A model generated the notes under the pieces. It saw only the letters and a program-made list of their open reading frames with translations. It searched no databases and was not told the origin of the DNA. From contig CALDGQ010000017.1 of NCBI GenBank assembly GCA_937941765.1, forward strand, positions 1 through 64,000: 64,000 nucleotides of DNA. Direction: 5' to 3'. Position 1 is the stretch's first letter. Each line of letters opens with the position of its first letter. The position numbers were made by a program, and so were the translations under genes. Source of the DNA: an uncultured Saprospiraceae bacterium (GTDB lineage: Bacteria > Bacteroidota > Bacteroidia > Chitinophagales > Saprospiraceae). Shown one piece after another: positions 45,183-54,586 of the stretch.

Positions 45183-45231
45183 ATTCAAAGTTTGTTTGAT
45201 TAAAGCCACCTAAAGTTAAGAACAATTTTGC

Positions 45232-46557
45232 TTATCTCAACTTCAATTTTTGACCAATAGAAATACCATCTGTCAAAATATTATTTTTCCGCTTTAACTC
45301 ATTGACGCCCATACCATATAATCGAGAAATACCATATAAAGTCTCCCCTCTTTGGACCACATGAAACTCAGGAATTTGCTTTGTTCCATTTGTTGGTGTC
45401 GGAGTAGGCTCTGTGGTTGTTGGAGTCGTTGGCTGGGTAGTCGGTTGTGTTGGTTGTGTTGTCGGTACAGGATCTGGACCTTTTTCAGTTTCTACTTCTT
45501 TCACATCTGCAGGCTCTAATTCGAAGTCCAAAAATTCGCTATCTTTTTTGGGCTTGCCTTGCTTCGTCGTTCTAGGAATGGCATACTCCTTTACTTTCCA
45601 ACCTCTCAATTTTATTTTCTCACCTGGAAGTGGTTCTGTGTTTTCTGATAAACGATTTCGACTGTACAACTTATCCAAACGGATTCCATACTGTTGTGCG
45701 ATGTCATACATCGTTTCGTTTGCTTTTACAAAGTGATATTGTGATCTTCCTCTATATCCTCTTTTCTTCTTTTGAATATATATCTTTTCGTTTTTCTCCA
45801 ATTTTTTAGAAGGGTCGTTCAAACGTTCATTGTATTTCATTACTTTTTTCAAAGATACCCCTTGAGCAACTGCAATATCTGCTGGCGTTTCACCGGCAAA
45901 TGCAAACACCATTCGCACGTCATTGTTTCTTTGGAATAATTTTTTATTCCTTTTCCATTTAGATTTTTTGGTTGATGATGTAGAATCATTGTTACCATTA
46001 TCTGCCAATAAATCTGGTGGGGTCACAACTTCTCCATCCAATTTATACAACTCATATTTTTCAATGATAGAAATTAATTTTTCAGCATAAGTTGGACTAG
46101 TTGCATAACCTAATCGCTTCAAACCTTTTGCCCATCCTTTATAATCTGTCGGATCCACGTAGTTAAACAAATAAGAATAACGCTTGGCCTTCAAAAATTC
46201 AGAATGCGCATAGTAACTTGCTTCTGGGTTTTTGTACTTTCTAAAACAAGATTTCATTAATCTTCCGGAAGAATCATAATCATCATCCTCAATGTAATAA
46301 GTACCTCCTTTCCATGCAGATCCACATTTCATCCCAAAATGATTATTGGCTTTTGTTGCAAGTGTACTTCGACCATAGTTGGATTCCAACATACCTTGTG
46401 CCATCTTGATACTTGCAGGTACACCTGCTCGATTCATCTCGTCTTTAGCGATTTGTTGATAGCGTTTCAAGTATTTCTTGACATGCTCGGCTTGAGCATT
46501 TACAATCGTGACCGAAAACAGAAAGATCATAGTGGAAAAAAAGATTCTGTTCTTCAT
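45232..46557 (-). CDS. Glucosaminidase with LysM domains
   Basis: The 441-residue secreted peptidoglycan hydrolase has a signal peptide (1-21), a glucosaminidase domain (about 25-175: ASIKMAQGMLESNYGRSTLATKANNHFGMK with catalytic Glu, CFRKYKNPEASYYAHSEFL, YATSPTYAEKLI), a Lys-rich linker, and three LysM units (about 220-265, 275-320, 393-441). A Thr/Pro-rich spacer (about 365-392) precedes the last. It would cut between GlcNAc and MurNAc in peptidoglycan remodelling. Confidence 0.93.
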   Translation of the reverse strand: MKNRIFFSTMIFLFSVTIVNAQAEHVKKYLKRYQQIAKDEMNRAGVPASIKMAQGMLESNYGRSTLATKANNHFGMKCGSAWKGGTYYIEDDDYDSSGRLMKSCFRKYKNPEASYYAHSEFLKAKRYSYLFNYVDPTDYKGWAKGLKRLGYATSPTYAEKLISIIEKYELYKLDGEVVTPPDLLADNGNNDSTSSTKKSKWKRNKKLFQRNNDVRMVFAFAGETPADIAVAQGVSLKKVMKYNERLNDPSKKLEKNEKIYIQKKKRGYRGRSQYHFVKANETMYDIAQQYGIRLDKLYSRNRLSENTEPLPGEKIKLRGWKVKEYAIPRTTKQGKPKKDSEFLDFELEPADVKEVETEKGPDPVPTTQPTQPTTQPTTPTTTEPTPTPTNGTKQIPEFHVVQRGETLYGISRLYGMGVNELKRKNNILTDGISIGQKLKLR

Positions 46558-46591
46558 CTTAATGTTTTTTAAAATTTTGATTATACAATGA

Positions 46592-46599
46592 TATCTTTG
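46592..46599 (+). promoter_or_regulatory. Putative -7 element of the SH3b lipoprotein gene
   Basis: TATCTTTG matches TAnnTTTG, 25 bases before ATG 46624, in the 66-base gap of the divergent glucosaminidase and SH3b genes. Confidence 0.4.
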
Positions 46600-46623
46600 T
46601 ATTAGTACTTAAATTAACCAACT

Positions 46624-47886
46624 ATGTATTTACAAAAATTATTCTACATATTAGCCATATTTACCATATTCTTAAGTTGTAAAGATAACAACTCAGCCGA
46701 AAGCCCGAAAGCAAATGAGCAGACATCTGATATGGTAGTTGAAACACCGAAAAGAATTGCGGTCACGGACAACACACCATTATATGTATGGGTAGAAAAA
46801 TTGCGTTTCAGAAGTGGACCTTCTACAGATACTGAAGTACTGGGAAATTTGGTAGAAGGAGATCAATTGACTTTCTTAAATGATCGAACAGATTTTACTC
46901 AAAAAATAAATCTTCGCGGTAATTTATTCAATGAACCTTGGTTGAAAGCCAAAGCGAGTGATGGTACCATTGGTTGGGTGTATGGTGCTGGTGTCAGAGT
47001 TTATAATAATAAAGGAACCGAAAATGTGGATCAGTATTCTAAATTATATGTGGCTGTAAAAAACCTTCGGCTTCGGTCAGAACCAGATACGAAAAAAGAA
47101 ATTTTGGCCGATTTGGTAGAAGGTGATTCTCTTACTTTCATGAATACAAAATCTGATTTTACTCAAAAAATAAGTTTAAGAGGTACGTACTGGGATGAAC
47201 CATGGTTGGAAGTAAAAACTTCTAAAGGAATCGTCGGTTGGGTATATGGTGGTGGTGTCACTCCTTATCGTCCTTATATTGCAGCTGGACCTAGTCCGTA
47301 TGATAAGTGTTATGAATTGAAAAAAAGTGGAAGAACTACAGCATTTGATGATTGTATTGCAGTTGCAATTCAACGTCAAATCAGAAAAGATAAAGACTTC
47401 GTTACAAAAGATGGCAATGACCTAATCTTAAATTTAAAATCTGGAAAAACTAAAACGCTAACAAACAAAGCAGATGAAAATTTGCGTTTTGATTACTTAT
47501 ATCATCTTGGTGCCATGAATGCTTTTGTTGTTCGTGAAAAAAGTGCTCGTGGCAATCGGGTCTTTTTGATTAATGATAAAAGTGGAGACATTTTTCCAAT
47601 TTGGGGTTTACCAAAACCGTCTCCTGATAGTAAAAAAATGATCATTACTAAAAGTGATTCTGGTATTGCAAATGGAGTACAAATTGTAACGCGCGCTAGT
47701 GATAAGTTTACGACTGTTTTCACGAAGCTGACACCTGGAATGGAACCTTATGATGCAAAATGGACTGACATTAAAAATGTGCAAATATTGTTACAACCCA
47801 CTAAAGAGAATACGGAGGCTAAATCTACTTATTTGTTATTGATGCAGAATAGTGATGGTCAGTGGATTGAGTTGGGGTCGAATTAA
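46624..47886 (+). CDS. Lipoprotein with two SH3b domains
   Basis: The 420-residue product has lipobox IFLSC (Cys19). Two SH3b domains (about 50-120 and 138-203) each contain LRFRSGPSTDTEVLG or LRLRSEPDTKKEILA followed by a GWVYGxGV end. A C-terminal 200-residue region of unknown fold has CYELKKSGRTTAFDDC and several beta strands. SH3b domains typically bind peptidoglycan peptides, so it could anchor the cell wall to the outer membrane. The gene diverges from the glucosaminidase. Confidence 0.88.
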   Translation: MYLQKLFYILAIFTIFLSCKDNNSAESPKANEQTSDMVVETPKRIAVTDNTPLYVWVEKLRFRSGPSTDTEVLGNLVEGDQLTFLNDRTDFTQKINLRGNLFNEPWLKAKASDGTIGWVYGAGVRVYNNKGTENVDQYSKLYVAVKNLRLRSEPDTKKEILADLVEGDSLTFMNTKSDFTQKISLRGTYWDEPWLEVKTSKGIVGWVYGGGVTPYRPYIAAGPSPYDKCYELKKSGRTTAFDDCIAVAIQRQIRKDKDFVTKDGNDLILNLKSGKTKTLTNKADENLRFDYLYHLGAMNAFVVREKSARGNRVFLINDKSGDIFPIWGLPKPSPDSKKMIITKSDSGIANGVQIVTRASDKFTTVFTKLTPGMEPYDAKWTDIKNVQILLQPTKENTEAKSTYLLLMQNSDGQWIELGSN

Positions 47887-47927
47887 TATCACGTAGACAT
47901 AGACTTTGTTTCAAGCGAGGCTTCAAC

Positions 47928-47962
47928 GCGGATATCGATTCAATTTTCTCTTAGATATCCGC
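47928..47962. repeat. Intergenic hairpin, possible degenerate REPIN
   Basis: GCGGATATC (47928-47936) pairs with GATATCCGC (47954-47962) across a 17-base loop. The flanking word TTTCAAGCGAGGCTTCAA (47910-47926) resembles that of the REPIN at 36127-36201. Confidence 0.55.
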
Positions 47963-48011
47963 CCGCAATTAGAGCGTATTATTTGTTAATCAAAGATTGA
48001 TTATCCTAAAT

Positions 48012-49394
48012 TTATTTCAATCCATATTTCAATCCATATTTCAATCCTATAAACAATTGTTGTGAATTAAATTTTTCAACATTTAAGCTTGATGTGTTAC
48101 TTAATTTATTGAATTGAAGATTGCCTTGATAATTGACAAAAGCATTCCAGTTATTATTTTTAGTTAAAGTAAAATTACATCCCAAACCATACCTTCCGTT
48201 TACAATACCAGCCTTTTTTAAATCAATACGATTCAAATCATTAAAAATTTCAGAACCATTGTTTGTCAATATTTTACCATCAAACTTACTGAATATGGAA
48301 GTTGAAATCCCTCCTTCTATTTGAAAATTAATCCTGCTTTTAGGATTTAATGTTACGCCGATTAAAATAGGGATATTGACAAATTTATACTTGTTGAAAA
48401 TTTGAAAAGTTGTCTTTTCGATTATTTCAGTTATTCCTGGACCCAATTCGTTTTCCACATTTCCGTTTTGAAATAGATTAATTGCAATGACTTGATCATT
48501 TGCTTGTTCTTGTCGAGTTGCGTTATGAGTTGATGCTAGCTCATTGGTGAATTGATTAAAAGAAAAACCAGTTTTCAAATAGACGTTTTTCTTTAAATAT
48601 TTTTGGTAAAATAAGTTCAATGAAAATGCATCCAAAGTCGATTCTTCAATTGATGATTTTCCAGTGGAAGCAAAACTATATCCACTTGCGATTCCAATAT
48701 AATTAGATGGAAATTCGATTGCTTTACGACTTTTTATTCTGATAAATTGAATTGGTAAAATATCGTCAAATATTGAAAAATCTAAATATTTTATTTTAGA
48801 AGATGATAGTAATGGAACGTTTGAAAAGGTAACAACTTCTTCTTCAATTCTAATTTGAGACTCGTTTAAAGTTGTGTTTGACCTTTCAGAATAGTCTTGT
48901 GGATTAGTTTTAAAAAAATCATTTTTGTTGATAGATGAATTTTGAAAGTTTTCTTTTTTATTTAAAAAGTTATGACGTTTTAGTTCACTATTTTCTGACA
49001 TGGTCGATCCAAGCGTCCTTAATGTATTTTTATTGTTATAAATTTGTTCAATAGTCACCGTTGAGTTACTTTTTTCTTTTGAAACTAAACCAGTTGTTAT
49101 ATCTTTTTGAACTGCTAAAATTTGATCATTCGGAGTATTATCTGTCTGCTCCTTCTCAATAACATTGGAAGCGACAACACCCGGGGTCGAATCTGATACT
49201 TTAGATTTATGCCAAAGAAAAAACCCAACAATCAGAGCTAATAATCCAAGCAACCACCAACCAATAAATCTACGTTTCTTTTTATTTGGGTGTCGCTTCG
49301 CATCAATTGCATTCCATGCTTCCTCCAAATCCATTGAAGAAGCATAGTCTCCTAATTTGTCATTTAGTCCTGTTTCAAGCCAATTTTTTTCCAT
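48012..49394 (-). CDS. Anti-sigma-like protein fused to a C-terminal barrel
   Basis: I chose ATG 49394 (MEKNWLETGLNDKLGDYASSM), with an alternative ATG at 49406. The N-terminal 40 residues resemble anti-sigma factor starts (MDLEEAWNAIDAKRH), then one membrane helix (FIGWWLLGLLALIVGFFLW) and a long low-complexity linker (about 75-215). A beta-rich C-terminal half ends in aromatic strands (NNWNAFVNYQGNLQFN, QQLFIGLKYGLKYGLK). The start overlaps the sigma factor gene by 20-32 bases, so it is coupled to it. It probably controls the sigma factor from the inner membrane. Confidence 0.8.
   Translation of the reverse strand: MEKNWLETGLNDKLGDYASSMDLEEAWNAIDAKRHPNKKKRRFIGWWLLGLLALIVGFFLWHKSKVSDSTPGVVASNVIEKEQTDNTPNDQILAVQKDITTGLVSKEKSNSTVTIEQIYNNKNTLRTLGSTMSENSELKRHNFLNKKENFQNSSINKNDFFKTNPQDYSERSNTTLNESQIRIEEEVVTFSNVPLLSSSKIKYLDFSIFDDILPIQFIRIKSRKAIEFPSNYIGIASGYSFASTGKSSIEESTLDAFSLNLFYQKYLKKNVYLKTGFSFNQFTNELASTHNATRQEQANDQVIAINLFQNGNVENELGPGITEIIEKTTFQIFNKYKFVNIPILIGVTLNPKSRINFQIEGGISTSIFSKFDGKILTNNGSEIFNDLNRIDLKKAGIVNGRYGLGCNFTLTKNNNWNAFVNYQGNLQFNKLSNTSSLNVEKFNSQQLFIGLKYGLKYGLK
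48014..48048. repeat. 12-bp tandem repeat at the C-terminus of the anti-sigma gene
   Basis: Three units of ATTTCAATCCAT run to the stop codon. They encode the repeated tetrapeptide KYGL at the end of the product (GLKYGLKYGLK). It extends the last strand by in-frame duplication. Confidence 0.75.
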
Positions 49395-49929
49395 ATCTAA
49401 GATCAATTTCTTTTTGTAAAATATGTTTCAACATTTTCTTAGCGCGTGTCAATTGAGATCGAGAAGTAGTTTCTGCGATTCCTAATTTCAATCCAATTTC
49501 TTTATGAGTCCAACCTTCAAATATAAAAAGGTTGAAAACTTTTCTATAGCCTTTTGGCAATTGCTGAATAGCATCCATAATCGACTCTATAGGAATAATC
49601 TCGAATTCTGATTGAGTCAACGCTTGCTCTGGAAGTTCCTTTGGAAAAACGATTGTGATTTCTTTCTTTGATTTTCTTAGCAATTGTAAAACTCGGTTTG
49701 TGCAAACTCGATTTAACCATCCATTTATAGATCCTTTTGTCTCATCATATTTATTGATTATTGAAAAAACATGAATAAAACATTCTTGCATAAAATCTTG
49801 TGCTTCTACATTTTGCGAAGCGTATCTTCTGCAAAGTGTAAAAACAAAAGGAGCAAAACGAAGAAAGAAAACTTTCTCCGCTTGTTGATTTTTTGCTTTT
49901 GTTAATGTTATTATTTCTTGTAACTCCAA
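49375..49929 (-). CDS. ECF-type RNA polymerase sigma factor
   Basis: The 184-residue sigma-70 family protein has region 2 (about 20-85: FLRFAPFVFTLCRRYA, AQDFMQECFIHVFSIINKYDETKGSI) and region 4 (about 115-175: QQLPKGYRKVFNLFIFEGWTHKEIGLKLGIAETTSRSQLTRAKKML). It has no region 3 or 1. The anti-sigma-like gene overlaps its 3 prime end. Its regulon is not visible, though the hairpin upstream or the two lipoprotein genes could be targets. Confidence 0.92.
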   Translation of the reverse strand: MELQEIITLTKAKNQQAEKVFFLRFAPFVFTLCRRYASQNVEAQDFMQECFIHVFSIINKYDETKGSINGWLNRVCTNRVLQLLRKSKKEITIVFPKELPEQALTQSEFEIIPIESIMDAIQQLPKGYRKVFNLFIFEGWTHKEIGLKLGIAETTSRSQLTRAKKMLKHILQKEIDLRYGKKLA

Positions 49930-49980
49930 TGCTATGCTTTTTGATACTGACGACTTTTACTTCCATCTTTCAACTTTTAG

Positions 49981-50021
49981 GCAACACCTAATCAAACCTC
50001 TTTTGTTTATTTAGGTGTTGC
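49981..50021. promoter_or_regulatory. Perfect 11-bp stem upstream of the sigma gene
   Basis: GCAACACCTAA (49981-49991) pairs with TTAGGTGTTGC (50011-50021) across 19 bases, in the 108-base gap between the lipoprotein stop and the sigma start. No T-run follows on either strand, so it is not a simple terminator. It may be an mRNA stabiliser, attenuator or REP. Confidence 0.55.
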
Positions 50022-50037
50022 TTAAAAGGAAAAAAAA

Positions 50038-51852
50038 TTATTGCAATACCGCTGACACACTCAAACTACAGCCAGGAAAATTCGTATAAGTATTAGGGCC
50101 ATTTGGATCATTTAATCTTTTCCCGATATTTATATTAGAAAAATCCAGTATCATGAGCTCTCCTGTTGTACTTGCCTCTTGTTGGATTAAAATATTTGTT
50201 ACCCCTGTTTCATAGGACGGAGTATAAGTGTTGTAATAAATATTTTCAGCATTTGAAGGAGGTGAATAGAGCGGACCAATATCACTCCAATTAGGATTAT
50301 TTAGATCATTGTTACTGTCCGTTAAAACCCAGGTGTAATAGATGGTTTGATCTGGTGCTAGCAACTCTGAATATTGGAACAAATAACTTACGCCATCCGC
50401 ATTCTCTGATATTGCAACAGTACAATTGTCAAATATTTTTTGCTCACCATCAACCTCCATTACAACACTACCAAACTCTCCAGATATATTCGTACAAATT
50501 TCAATATCACCAAGATCAACAGTAGGATTAGGTTCTGCAATCAAAGGCTGAGTTACAAATCCAGTTTCTGAATTTAATCCTCTAACCTCAATTGGTTCTC
50601 CGTCACATGTTGGAATCAACCTACTGAAAGCTCCTAAAGCATTTGTTGTTGTTTGCAAACTCAAGGATTGATTGGGAAGGTAGAAAAACACCGATGCATT
50701 TGCAATTGGTGCTTGATCACAATCCACCATGGTCCCTGAAACTAGTGAGAAGTTTGAATTATCCGTTAAATAGTATGCTCCTAAATCAACCTCATCTGTT
50801 GTAAATGGACCGATGTTTTCTGAAAAAATTATATTTTCTCCACAAAAACTTAAAACTTCCAACAATAAATCTGCATTCTGAGGTACGCCTCCTTCAAAGA
50901 TTCCATTTGAGTCGGTCCAATCTGTAATAGATGCTCCAGTAGATAGATCTGTTATTCTTACTCGCGAGATTGAAATCCCTTCGTTTTCATATATCTGACC
51001 AGTTATAAAAGTAACTGAACTAGCATAATCAAAATTCCAAATTGTAAAGTGGTTCACTTCACCAATATATTTTCCATTTTCAAAAGAACCACTTCCTTCT
51101 TCTCTCCATAAGCCACTTTCTTCATCAAAATACCAGAGTGGGATTTCTGCAGGAGCATTGTTTTCAATGGAAGAAGGTACATCAACCTTCAAAGTGGCCG
51201 CTTTATTAATATTTAATTTCTGACCATCTTGACCTTCTAGTTCAACATTGACCATTCCAAAACTTTGAAGGATATTTAATTCCTCATTCGTATTTATGCC
51301 CACTAAATTTCCAGGCATGATTTGGTCAACATTCGCATCAGTAGGATCTATATAAAATGAATACACACTTACTAAACCACTATAAATATTTCCGCTTTCA
51401 TCAACAAAACTATTAGGCTGAAATTCAACGGATGATCCTTGATTAATAAAAACGGTTCCACCAGTGGCAGCATTTACGGAGCTTGAAAGTAGTTTTTCAG
51501 TCAATTGAATTCTTGTTCTATTGATTGAAGTTCTAGAAGGTTTTATGGTTTCATATTGATTGAAATAACCTGCTTTCTCTATTTCGATAACTGCAAACTG
51601 TTGATTGACCAAACCCGTTATTTCGAAATAACCAAGCTCATTAGTTTGTGTTGTTTTATTTAAAATTTTGACACTTGCATCGGCTAATGGTTCACCAGAT
51701 CGACCCGTTACAAATCCATTGAGTGTGGTTTCAATATTAGTTTGAGGAATCGGTGGTTCGATTTCAGTTTCAGTAACTAATGTATCTTTTCTACAACTAG
51801 CAATAAGTGTTAGTACTAGAAGTATTGCGAAGAATGGTTTTAATGCTTTCAA
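50038..51852 (-). CDS. Lipoprotein with carboxypeptidase-regulatory-like domain
   Basis: The 604-residue product has lipobox LIASC (Cys20). A CarboxypepD_reg-like beta-sandwich covers about 45-125 (GFVTGRSGEPLADASVKILN, TNELGYFEITGL). A central domain (about 130-290) contains SVEFQPNSFVDESGNIYSG, IPLWYFDEESGLWREEGSG and HFTIWNFD. Two further regulatory-like domains follow, then a C-terminal beta domain. It is paralogous to 52150-53910. Such proteins are likely surface-exposed and may bind glycans. Function unknown. Confidence 0.85.
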   Translation of the reverse strand: MKALKPFFAILLVLTLIASCRKDTLVTETEIEPPIPQTNIETTLNGFVTGRSGEPLADASVKILNKTTQTNELGYFEITGLVNQQFAVIEIEKAGYFNQYETIKPSRTSINRTRIQLTEKLLSSSVNAATGGTVFINQGSSVEFQPNSFVDESGNIYSGLVSVYSFYIDPTDANVDQIMPGNLVGINTNEELNILQSFGMVNVELEGQDGQKLNINKAATLKVDVPSSIENNAPAEIPLWYFDEESGLWREEGSGSFENGKYIGEVNHFTIWNFDYASSVTFITGQIYENEGISISRVRITDLSTGASITDWTDSNGIFEGGVPQNADLLLEVLSFCGENIIFSENIGPFTTDEVDLGAYYLTDNSNFSLVSGTMVDCDQAPIANASVFFYLPNQSLSLQTTTNALGAFSRLIPTCDGEPIEVRGLNSETGFVTQPLIAEPNPTVDLGDIEICTNISGEFGSVVMEVDGEQKIFDNCTVAISENADGVSYLFQYSELLAPDQTIYYTWVLTDSNNDLNNPNWSDIGPLYSPPSNAENIYYNTYTPSYETGVTNILIQQEASTTGELMILDFSNINIGKRLNDPNGPNTYTNFPGCSLSVSAVLQ

Positions 51853-52096
51853 AATTGGTAATTTAAAAAAAGATAAAAAATAAATGTGCGCGCTCTCAAT
51901 TGGTATTATCCAAGAAAATAGCCTATCGCTGCATAGACCTAATATCTTTTTTTAAGAAAAGTTGTTATTGGGTTGGATATTCCGGAAATGGAATGGAAAT
52001 ATGATGAAAAATCACACCTATTTTCTATTTAGACTTTAAAATTAATGGCGCATTATTTCAAAATGAGGATAAAATATTGGATTAGCTAAAAAACAA

Positions 52097-52126
52097 AAGC
52101 CTTCAGCAAGTAATTGCTGAAGGCTT
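52097..52126 (-). terminator. Terminator of the upstream lipoprotein gene
   Basis: The perfect 13-base arms AAGCCTTCAGCAA (52097-52109) / TTGCTGAAGGCTT (52114-52126) have a four-base loop. On the minus strand T-rich sequence follows. It shows that 52150-53910 is a separate unit from 50038-51852. Confidence 0.88.
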
Positions 52127-52149
52127 CTTTTTATCACGCTGTTGTATTG

Positions 52150-53910
52150 TTATCCCTCAAGAATTCCACTGATATCTATTGTATAGGCTTGTCCATCATT
52201 AGATACACCAATTATTTTTAGAATAATTTGACTGCCGACACCATTGTATTCAATAACCTGAACATTTGTACTCTGACAACCAAAATCACACACCACTTCA
52301 GAGGTTGGGCTAGCAATACTTACATTATAATATCCTAATTGAAAATTACCATCCCAGTTGGTACCATCTACAATCGCTCCAGGAAATACGCCATTTAATT
52401 CTGAATTTCCACCAAAAGTAACTACACCATCATTGGCTGAGTTAATGGTAAAATCCTCTACGATTACTTCTTCTTCATTTCCGATTTGAAACCTAAAGAA
52501 AACAACTATTTCATCACATGCTGTTAATTCAAAATCAGTGATTGGGCTATCCGCCAACGCATGAGTGGATGGCAATCCTTGTAATCCTTCTGTTATATCA
52601 ATACCATAAATCTCAAAAGATGTTGAATTACAAATATCAACGGTGGAACAAAAATTCCCATATGGGTCCACAGGAATATAATTAGTGCTAGATTGATGCT
52701 GAACAACTAAATACCCATTCGTCACAATATTACCATCACAATCAGCAAGGGTTCCGCATACTTCAACGACATTTTGCGAAGGACTGGTAATTGGCGGCAA
52801 TTCAGTATCCTCACTGAAAGGACCAATTGCTTCCTCATAAAAAATATTACCACATTCATTTCGAATCTGTATAATCAATTCAACATCTTGTGGGACCCAA
52901 CCGCAAAACAAACCTTCATCACCTGTATATTCTGCTCCTTGATTCCACATATCTTCCGCTAAGATAATTGAAACGGGAAGACCTGCAATCCCTCCATTTT
53001 CATTGATGACTGATCCTGATAGTTTTATTGTTGGAAAAGGTACATCACAATTCCACCAAGAAAAATGGCTGACTTCTCCGACATAAAAATCTCCTTGCCG
53101 CGTTGCAGTTCCTTCCTCTAACCAATAGCCACTATCTTCATCAAAATGCCATAATGGGACTTCTTGTACGGTTGTTCCTTCCGGTACTTTGATTGATAAA
53201 GTGGCATTGACATCTGATTTTAATGCTAGTATTTCATTGTTGGAACCAGTCAATTCTACTCCTGCCATTCCCAAACTTAATAAGGTTTGTAATTCGCTTT
53301 CAGCATTAAATGCTCTAAAATCTCCTGGAGACCTCATTCCAAAATTTTCATCATTTGGATTTAAATGAATAGCAGAAACTTCCACTTCACCATCATAAGC
53401 ATCACCATTTTCTTTTACAAATGCATTGGTTGGGAAATCAATTTTAATTGCATCATTGAAATTAACTACTCCACCACTGGTTGACGCTATCATACTACCA
53501 GTTGCTTTGGGTAGCAACATAATGCGGGTTTGATTTTGTTGTGTTTTGGAAGGAACCACCATCTTGGTTATCGACCAATAATTTTCTTTACTCGCTGTTA
53601 CTATAGTTCCTTGAGCATCTAACTGGATTTCTTGAAAATTAAAATAACCATTAACATCTGTCGTTATCTCTTCTCCTCTAACATTAATCTTAACACCTTC
53701 TAATGGCTCTAAATTTTCGTTTAAAACTTGCCCAGAAATACTACCAGTATACAAATCGGGATTGTGCGTAATAACTATATCTGTTGGAGTAGTATCTGGA
53801 TCATCAGTCATTTCATTTTTCTCACAAGAAGAAAACGTTGTGATGATTAATAAGGTAGTTAATAATAAAATTATACTCCGAAAGTAATTAGTAACAATTT
53901 GATGTGTCAT
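52150..53910 (-). CDS. Lipoprotein paralogue with carboxypeptidase-regulatory-like domain
   Basis: The 586-residue product has lipobox TTFSSC (Cys29) and the same order of domains as 50038-51852: CarboxypepD_reg-like (GQVLNENLEPLEGVKINVRG, TDVNGYFNFQEI), the central DFPTNAFVKENGDAYDGEV and VPLWHFDEDSGYWLEEGTA unit, two short insert domains and a beta-rich C-terminus. The two genes arose by duplication. The terminator between them argues against simple cotranscription. Confidence 0.85.
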   Translation of the reverse strand: MTHQIVTNYFRSIILLLTTLLIITTFSSCEKNEMTDDPDTTPTDIVITHNPDLYTGSISGQVLNENLEPLEGVKINVRGEEITTDVNGYFNFQEIQLDAQGTIVTASKENYWSITKMVVPSKTQQNQTRIMLLPKATGSMIASTSGGVVNFNDAIKIDFPTNAFVKENGDAYDGEVEVSAIHLNPNDENFGMRSPGDFRAFNAESELQTLLSLGMAGVELTGSNNEILALKSDVNATLSIKVPEGTTVQEVPLWHFDEDSGYWLEEGTATRQGDFYVGEVSHFSWWNCDVPFPTIKLSGSVINENGGIAGLPVSIILAEDMWNQGAEYTGDEGLFCGWVPQDVELIIQIRNECGNIFYEEAIGPFSEDTELPPITSPSQNVVEVCGTLADCDGNIVTNGYLVVQHQSSTNYIPVDPYGNFCSTVDICNSTSFEIYGIDITEGLQGLPSTHALADSPITDFELTACDEIVVFFRFQIGNEEEVIVEDFTINSANDGVVTFGGNSELNGVFPGAIVDGTNWDGNFQLGYYNVSIASPTSEVVCDFGCQSTNVQVIEYNGVGSQIILKIIGVSNDGQAYTIDISGILEG

Positions 53911-54105
53911 AACAATAGTTTTAGGTTATTCATATTGATTTGTAAAATTTCTATTCACTAGAAACTAAAACAAGGTTGAACGCTTGTCCAAAATAAGCAG
54001 AAGTTTGAAATAAATTTTGTTTATTATATGTTTTGCACGTTTGTTTACAAAATTTACGTAAAAGTATTGTCGTGAAGTTACATTGGATAATTTCTTTCAA
54101 ATAAT

Positions 54106-54564
54106 TTATAGAAATTCAAAAACATATTCTTCTTTGAATTCTATTTCATGGAGTGCTAACATTTTAAAATATTCTTCTCGAAATGCATTGTCTTTATGGT
54201 GTTCTTCTTGGTTTTCGATATAGGTTATGATTTTTGATTTGTCTCTCCACCCCACTGAAAATGCTCCATATCCTGACTGCCAATTGAATTTGAATGGTGT
54301 CAACTTTTCTTCTTTGATATATGCGGCACTTGCTTTTTTTATTTCTCTTACCAAGTCTGATATTAGCTCTTTGCAGTTATAATCAAACAGTATGTGTACA
54401 TGGTCATGGTGTCCGTTGACTGCTAGTGAGTAGTGGCCTCTTTTTTTTACGATTCCTGCTATGTAGGCGAAGAGTTTTCCTCTCCATTCTTTTGCAAGGA
54501 TTGCGTCTCGGTTTTTGACTGCGAAAACTAGGTGGATGTAGATTTTTTTGTAGGTGTTTGCCAT
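54106..54564 (-). CDS. IS200-like Y1 transposase
   Basis: The frame is open from 54675, but the conserved start is MANTYKKIYIHLVFAVKNRD at 54564, giving 152 residues, the usual IS200/IS605 TnpA length. Seen: HUH motif GHHDHVHILF (His55, His57), the FNWQSGYGAFSVGW segment, and catalytic Tyr115 in KIITYIENQEEHH. It is intact. Several hairpins lie directly upstream. No TnpB or accessory gene is present, so it is an IS200 or RAYT-like lone transposase. Confidence 0.92.
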   Translation of the reverse strand: MANTYKKIYIHLVFAVKNRDAILAKEWRGKLFAYIAGIVKKRGHYSLAVNGHHDHVHILFDYNCKELISDLVREIKKASAAYIKEEKLTPFKFNWQSGYGAFSVGWRDKSKIITYIENQEEHHKDNAFREEYFKMLALHEIEFKEEYVFEFL

Positions 54565-54586
54565 GGTGTTTGTGTGTGTTAACGTA

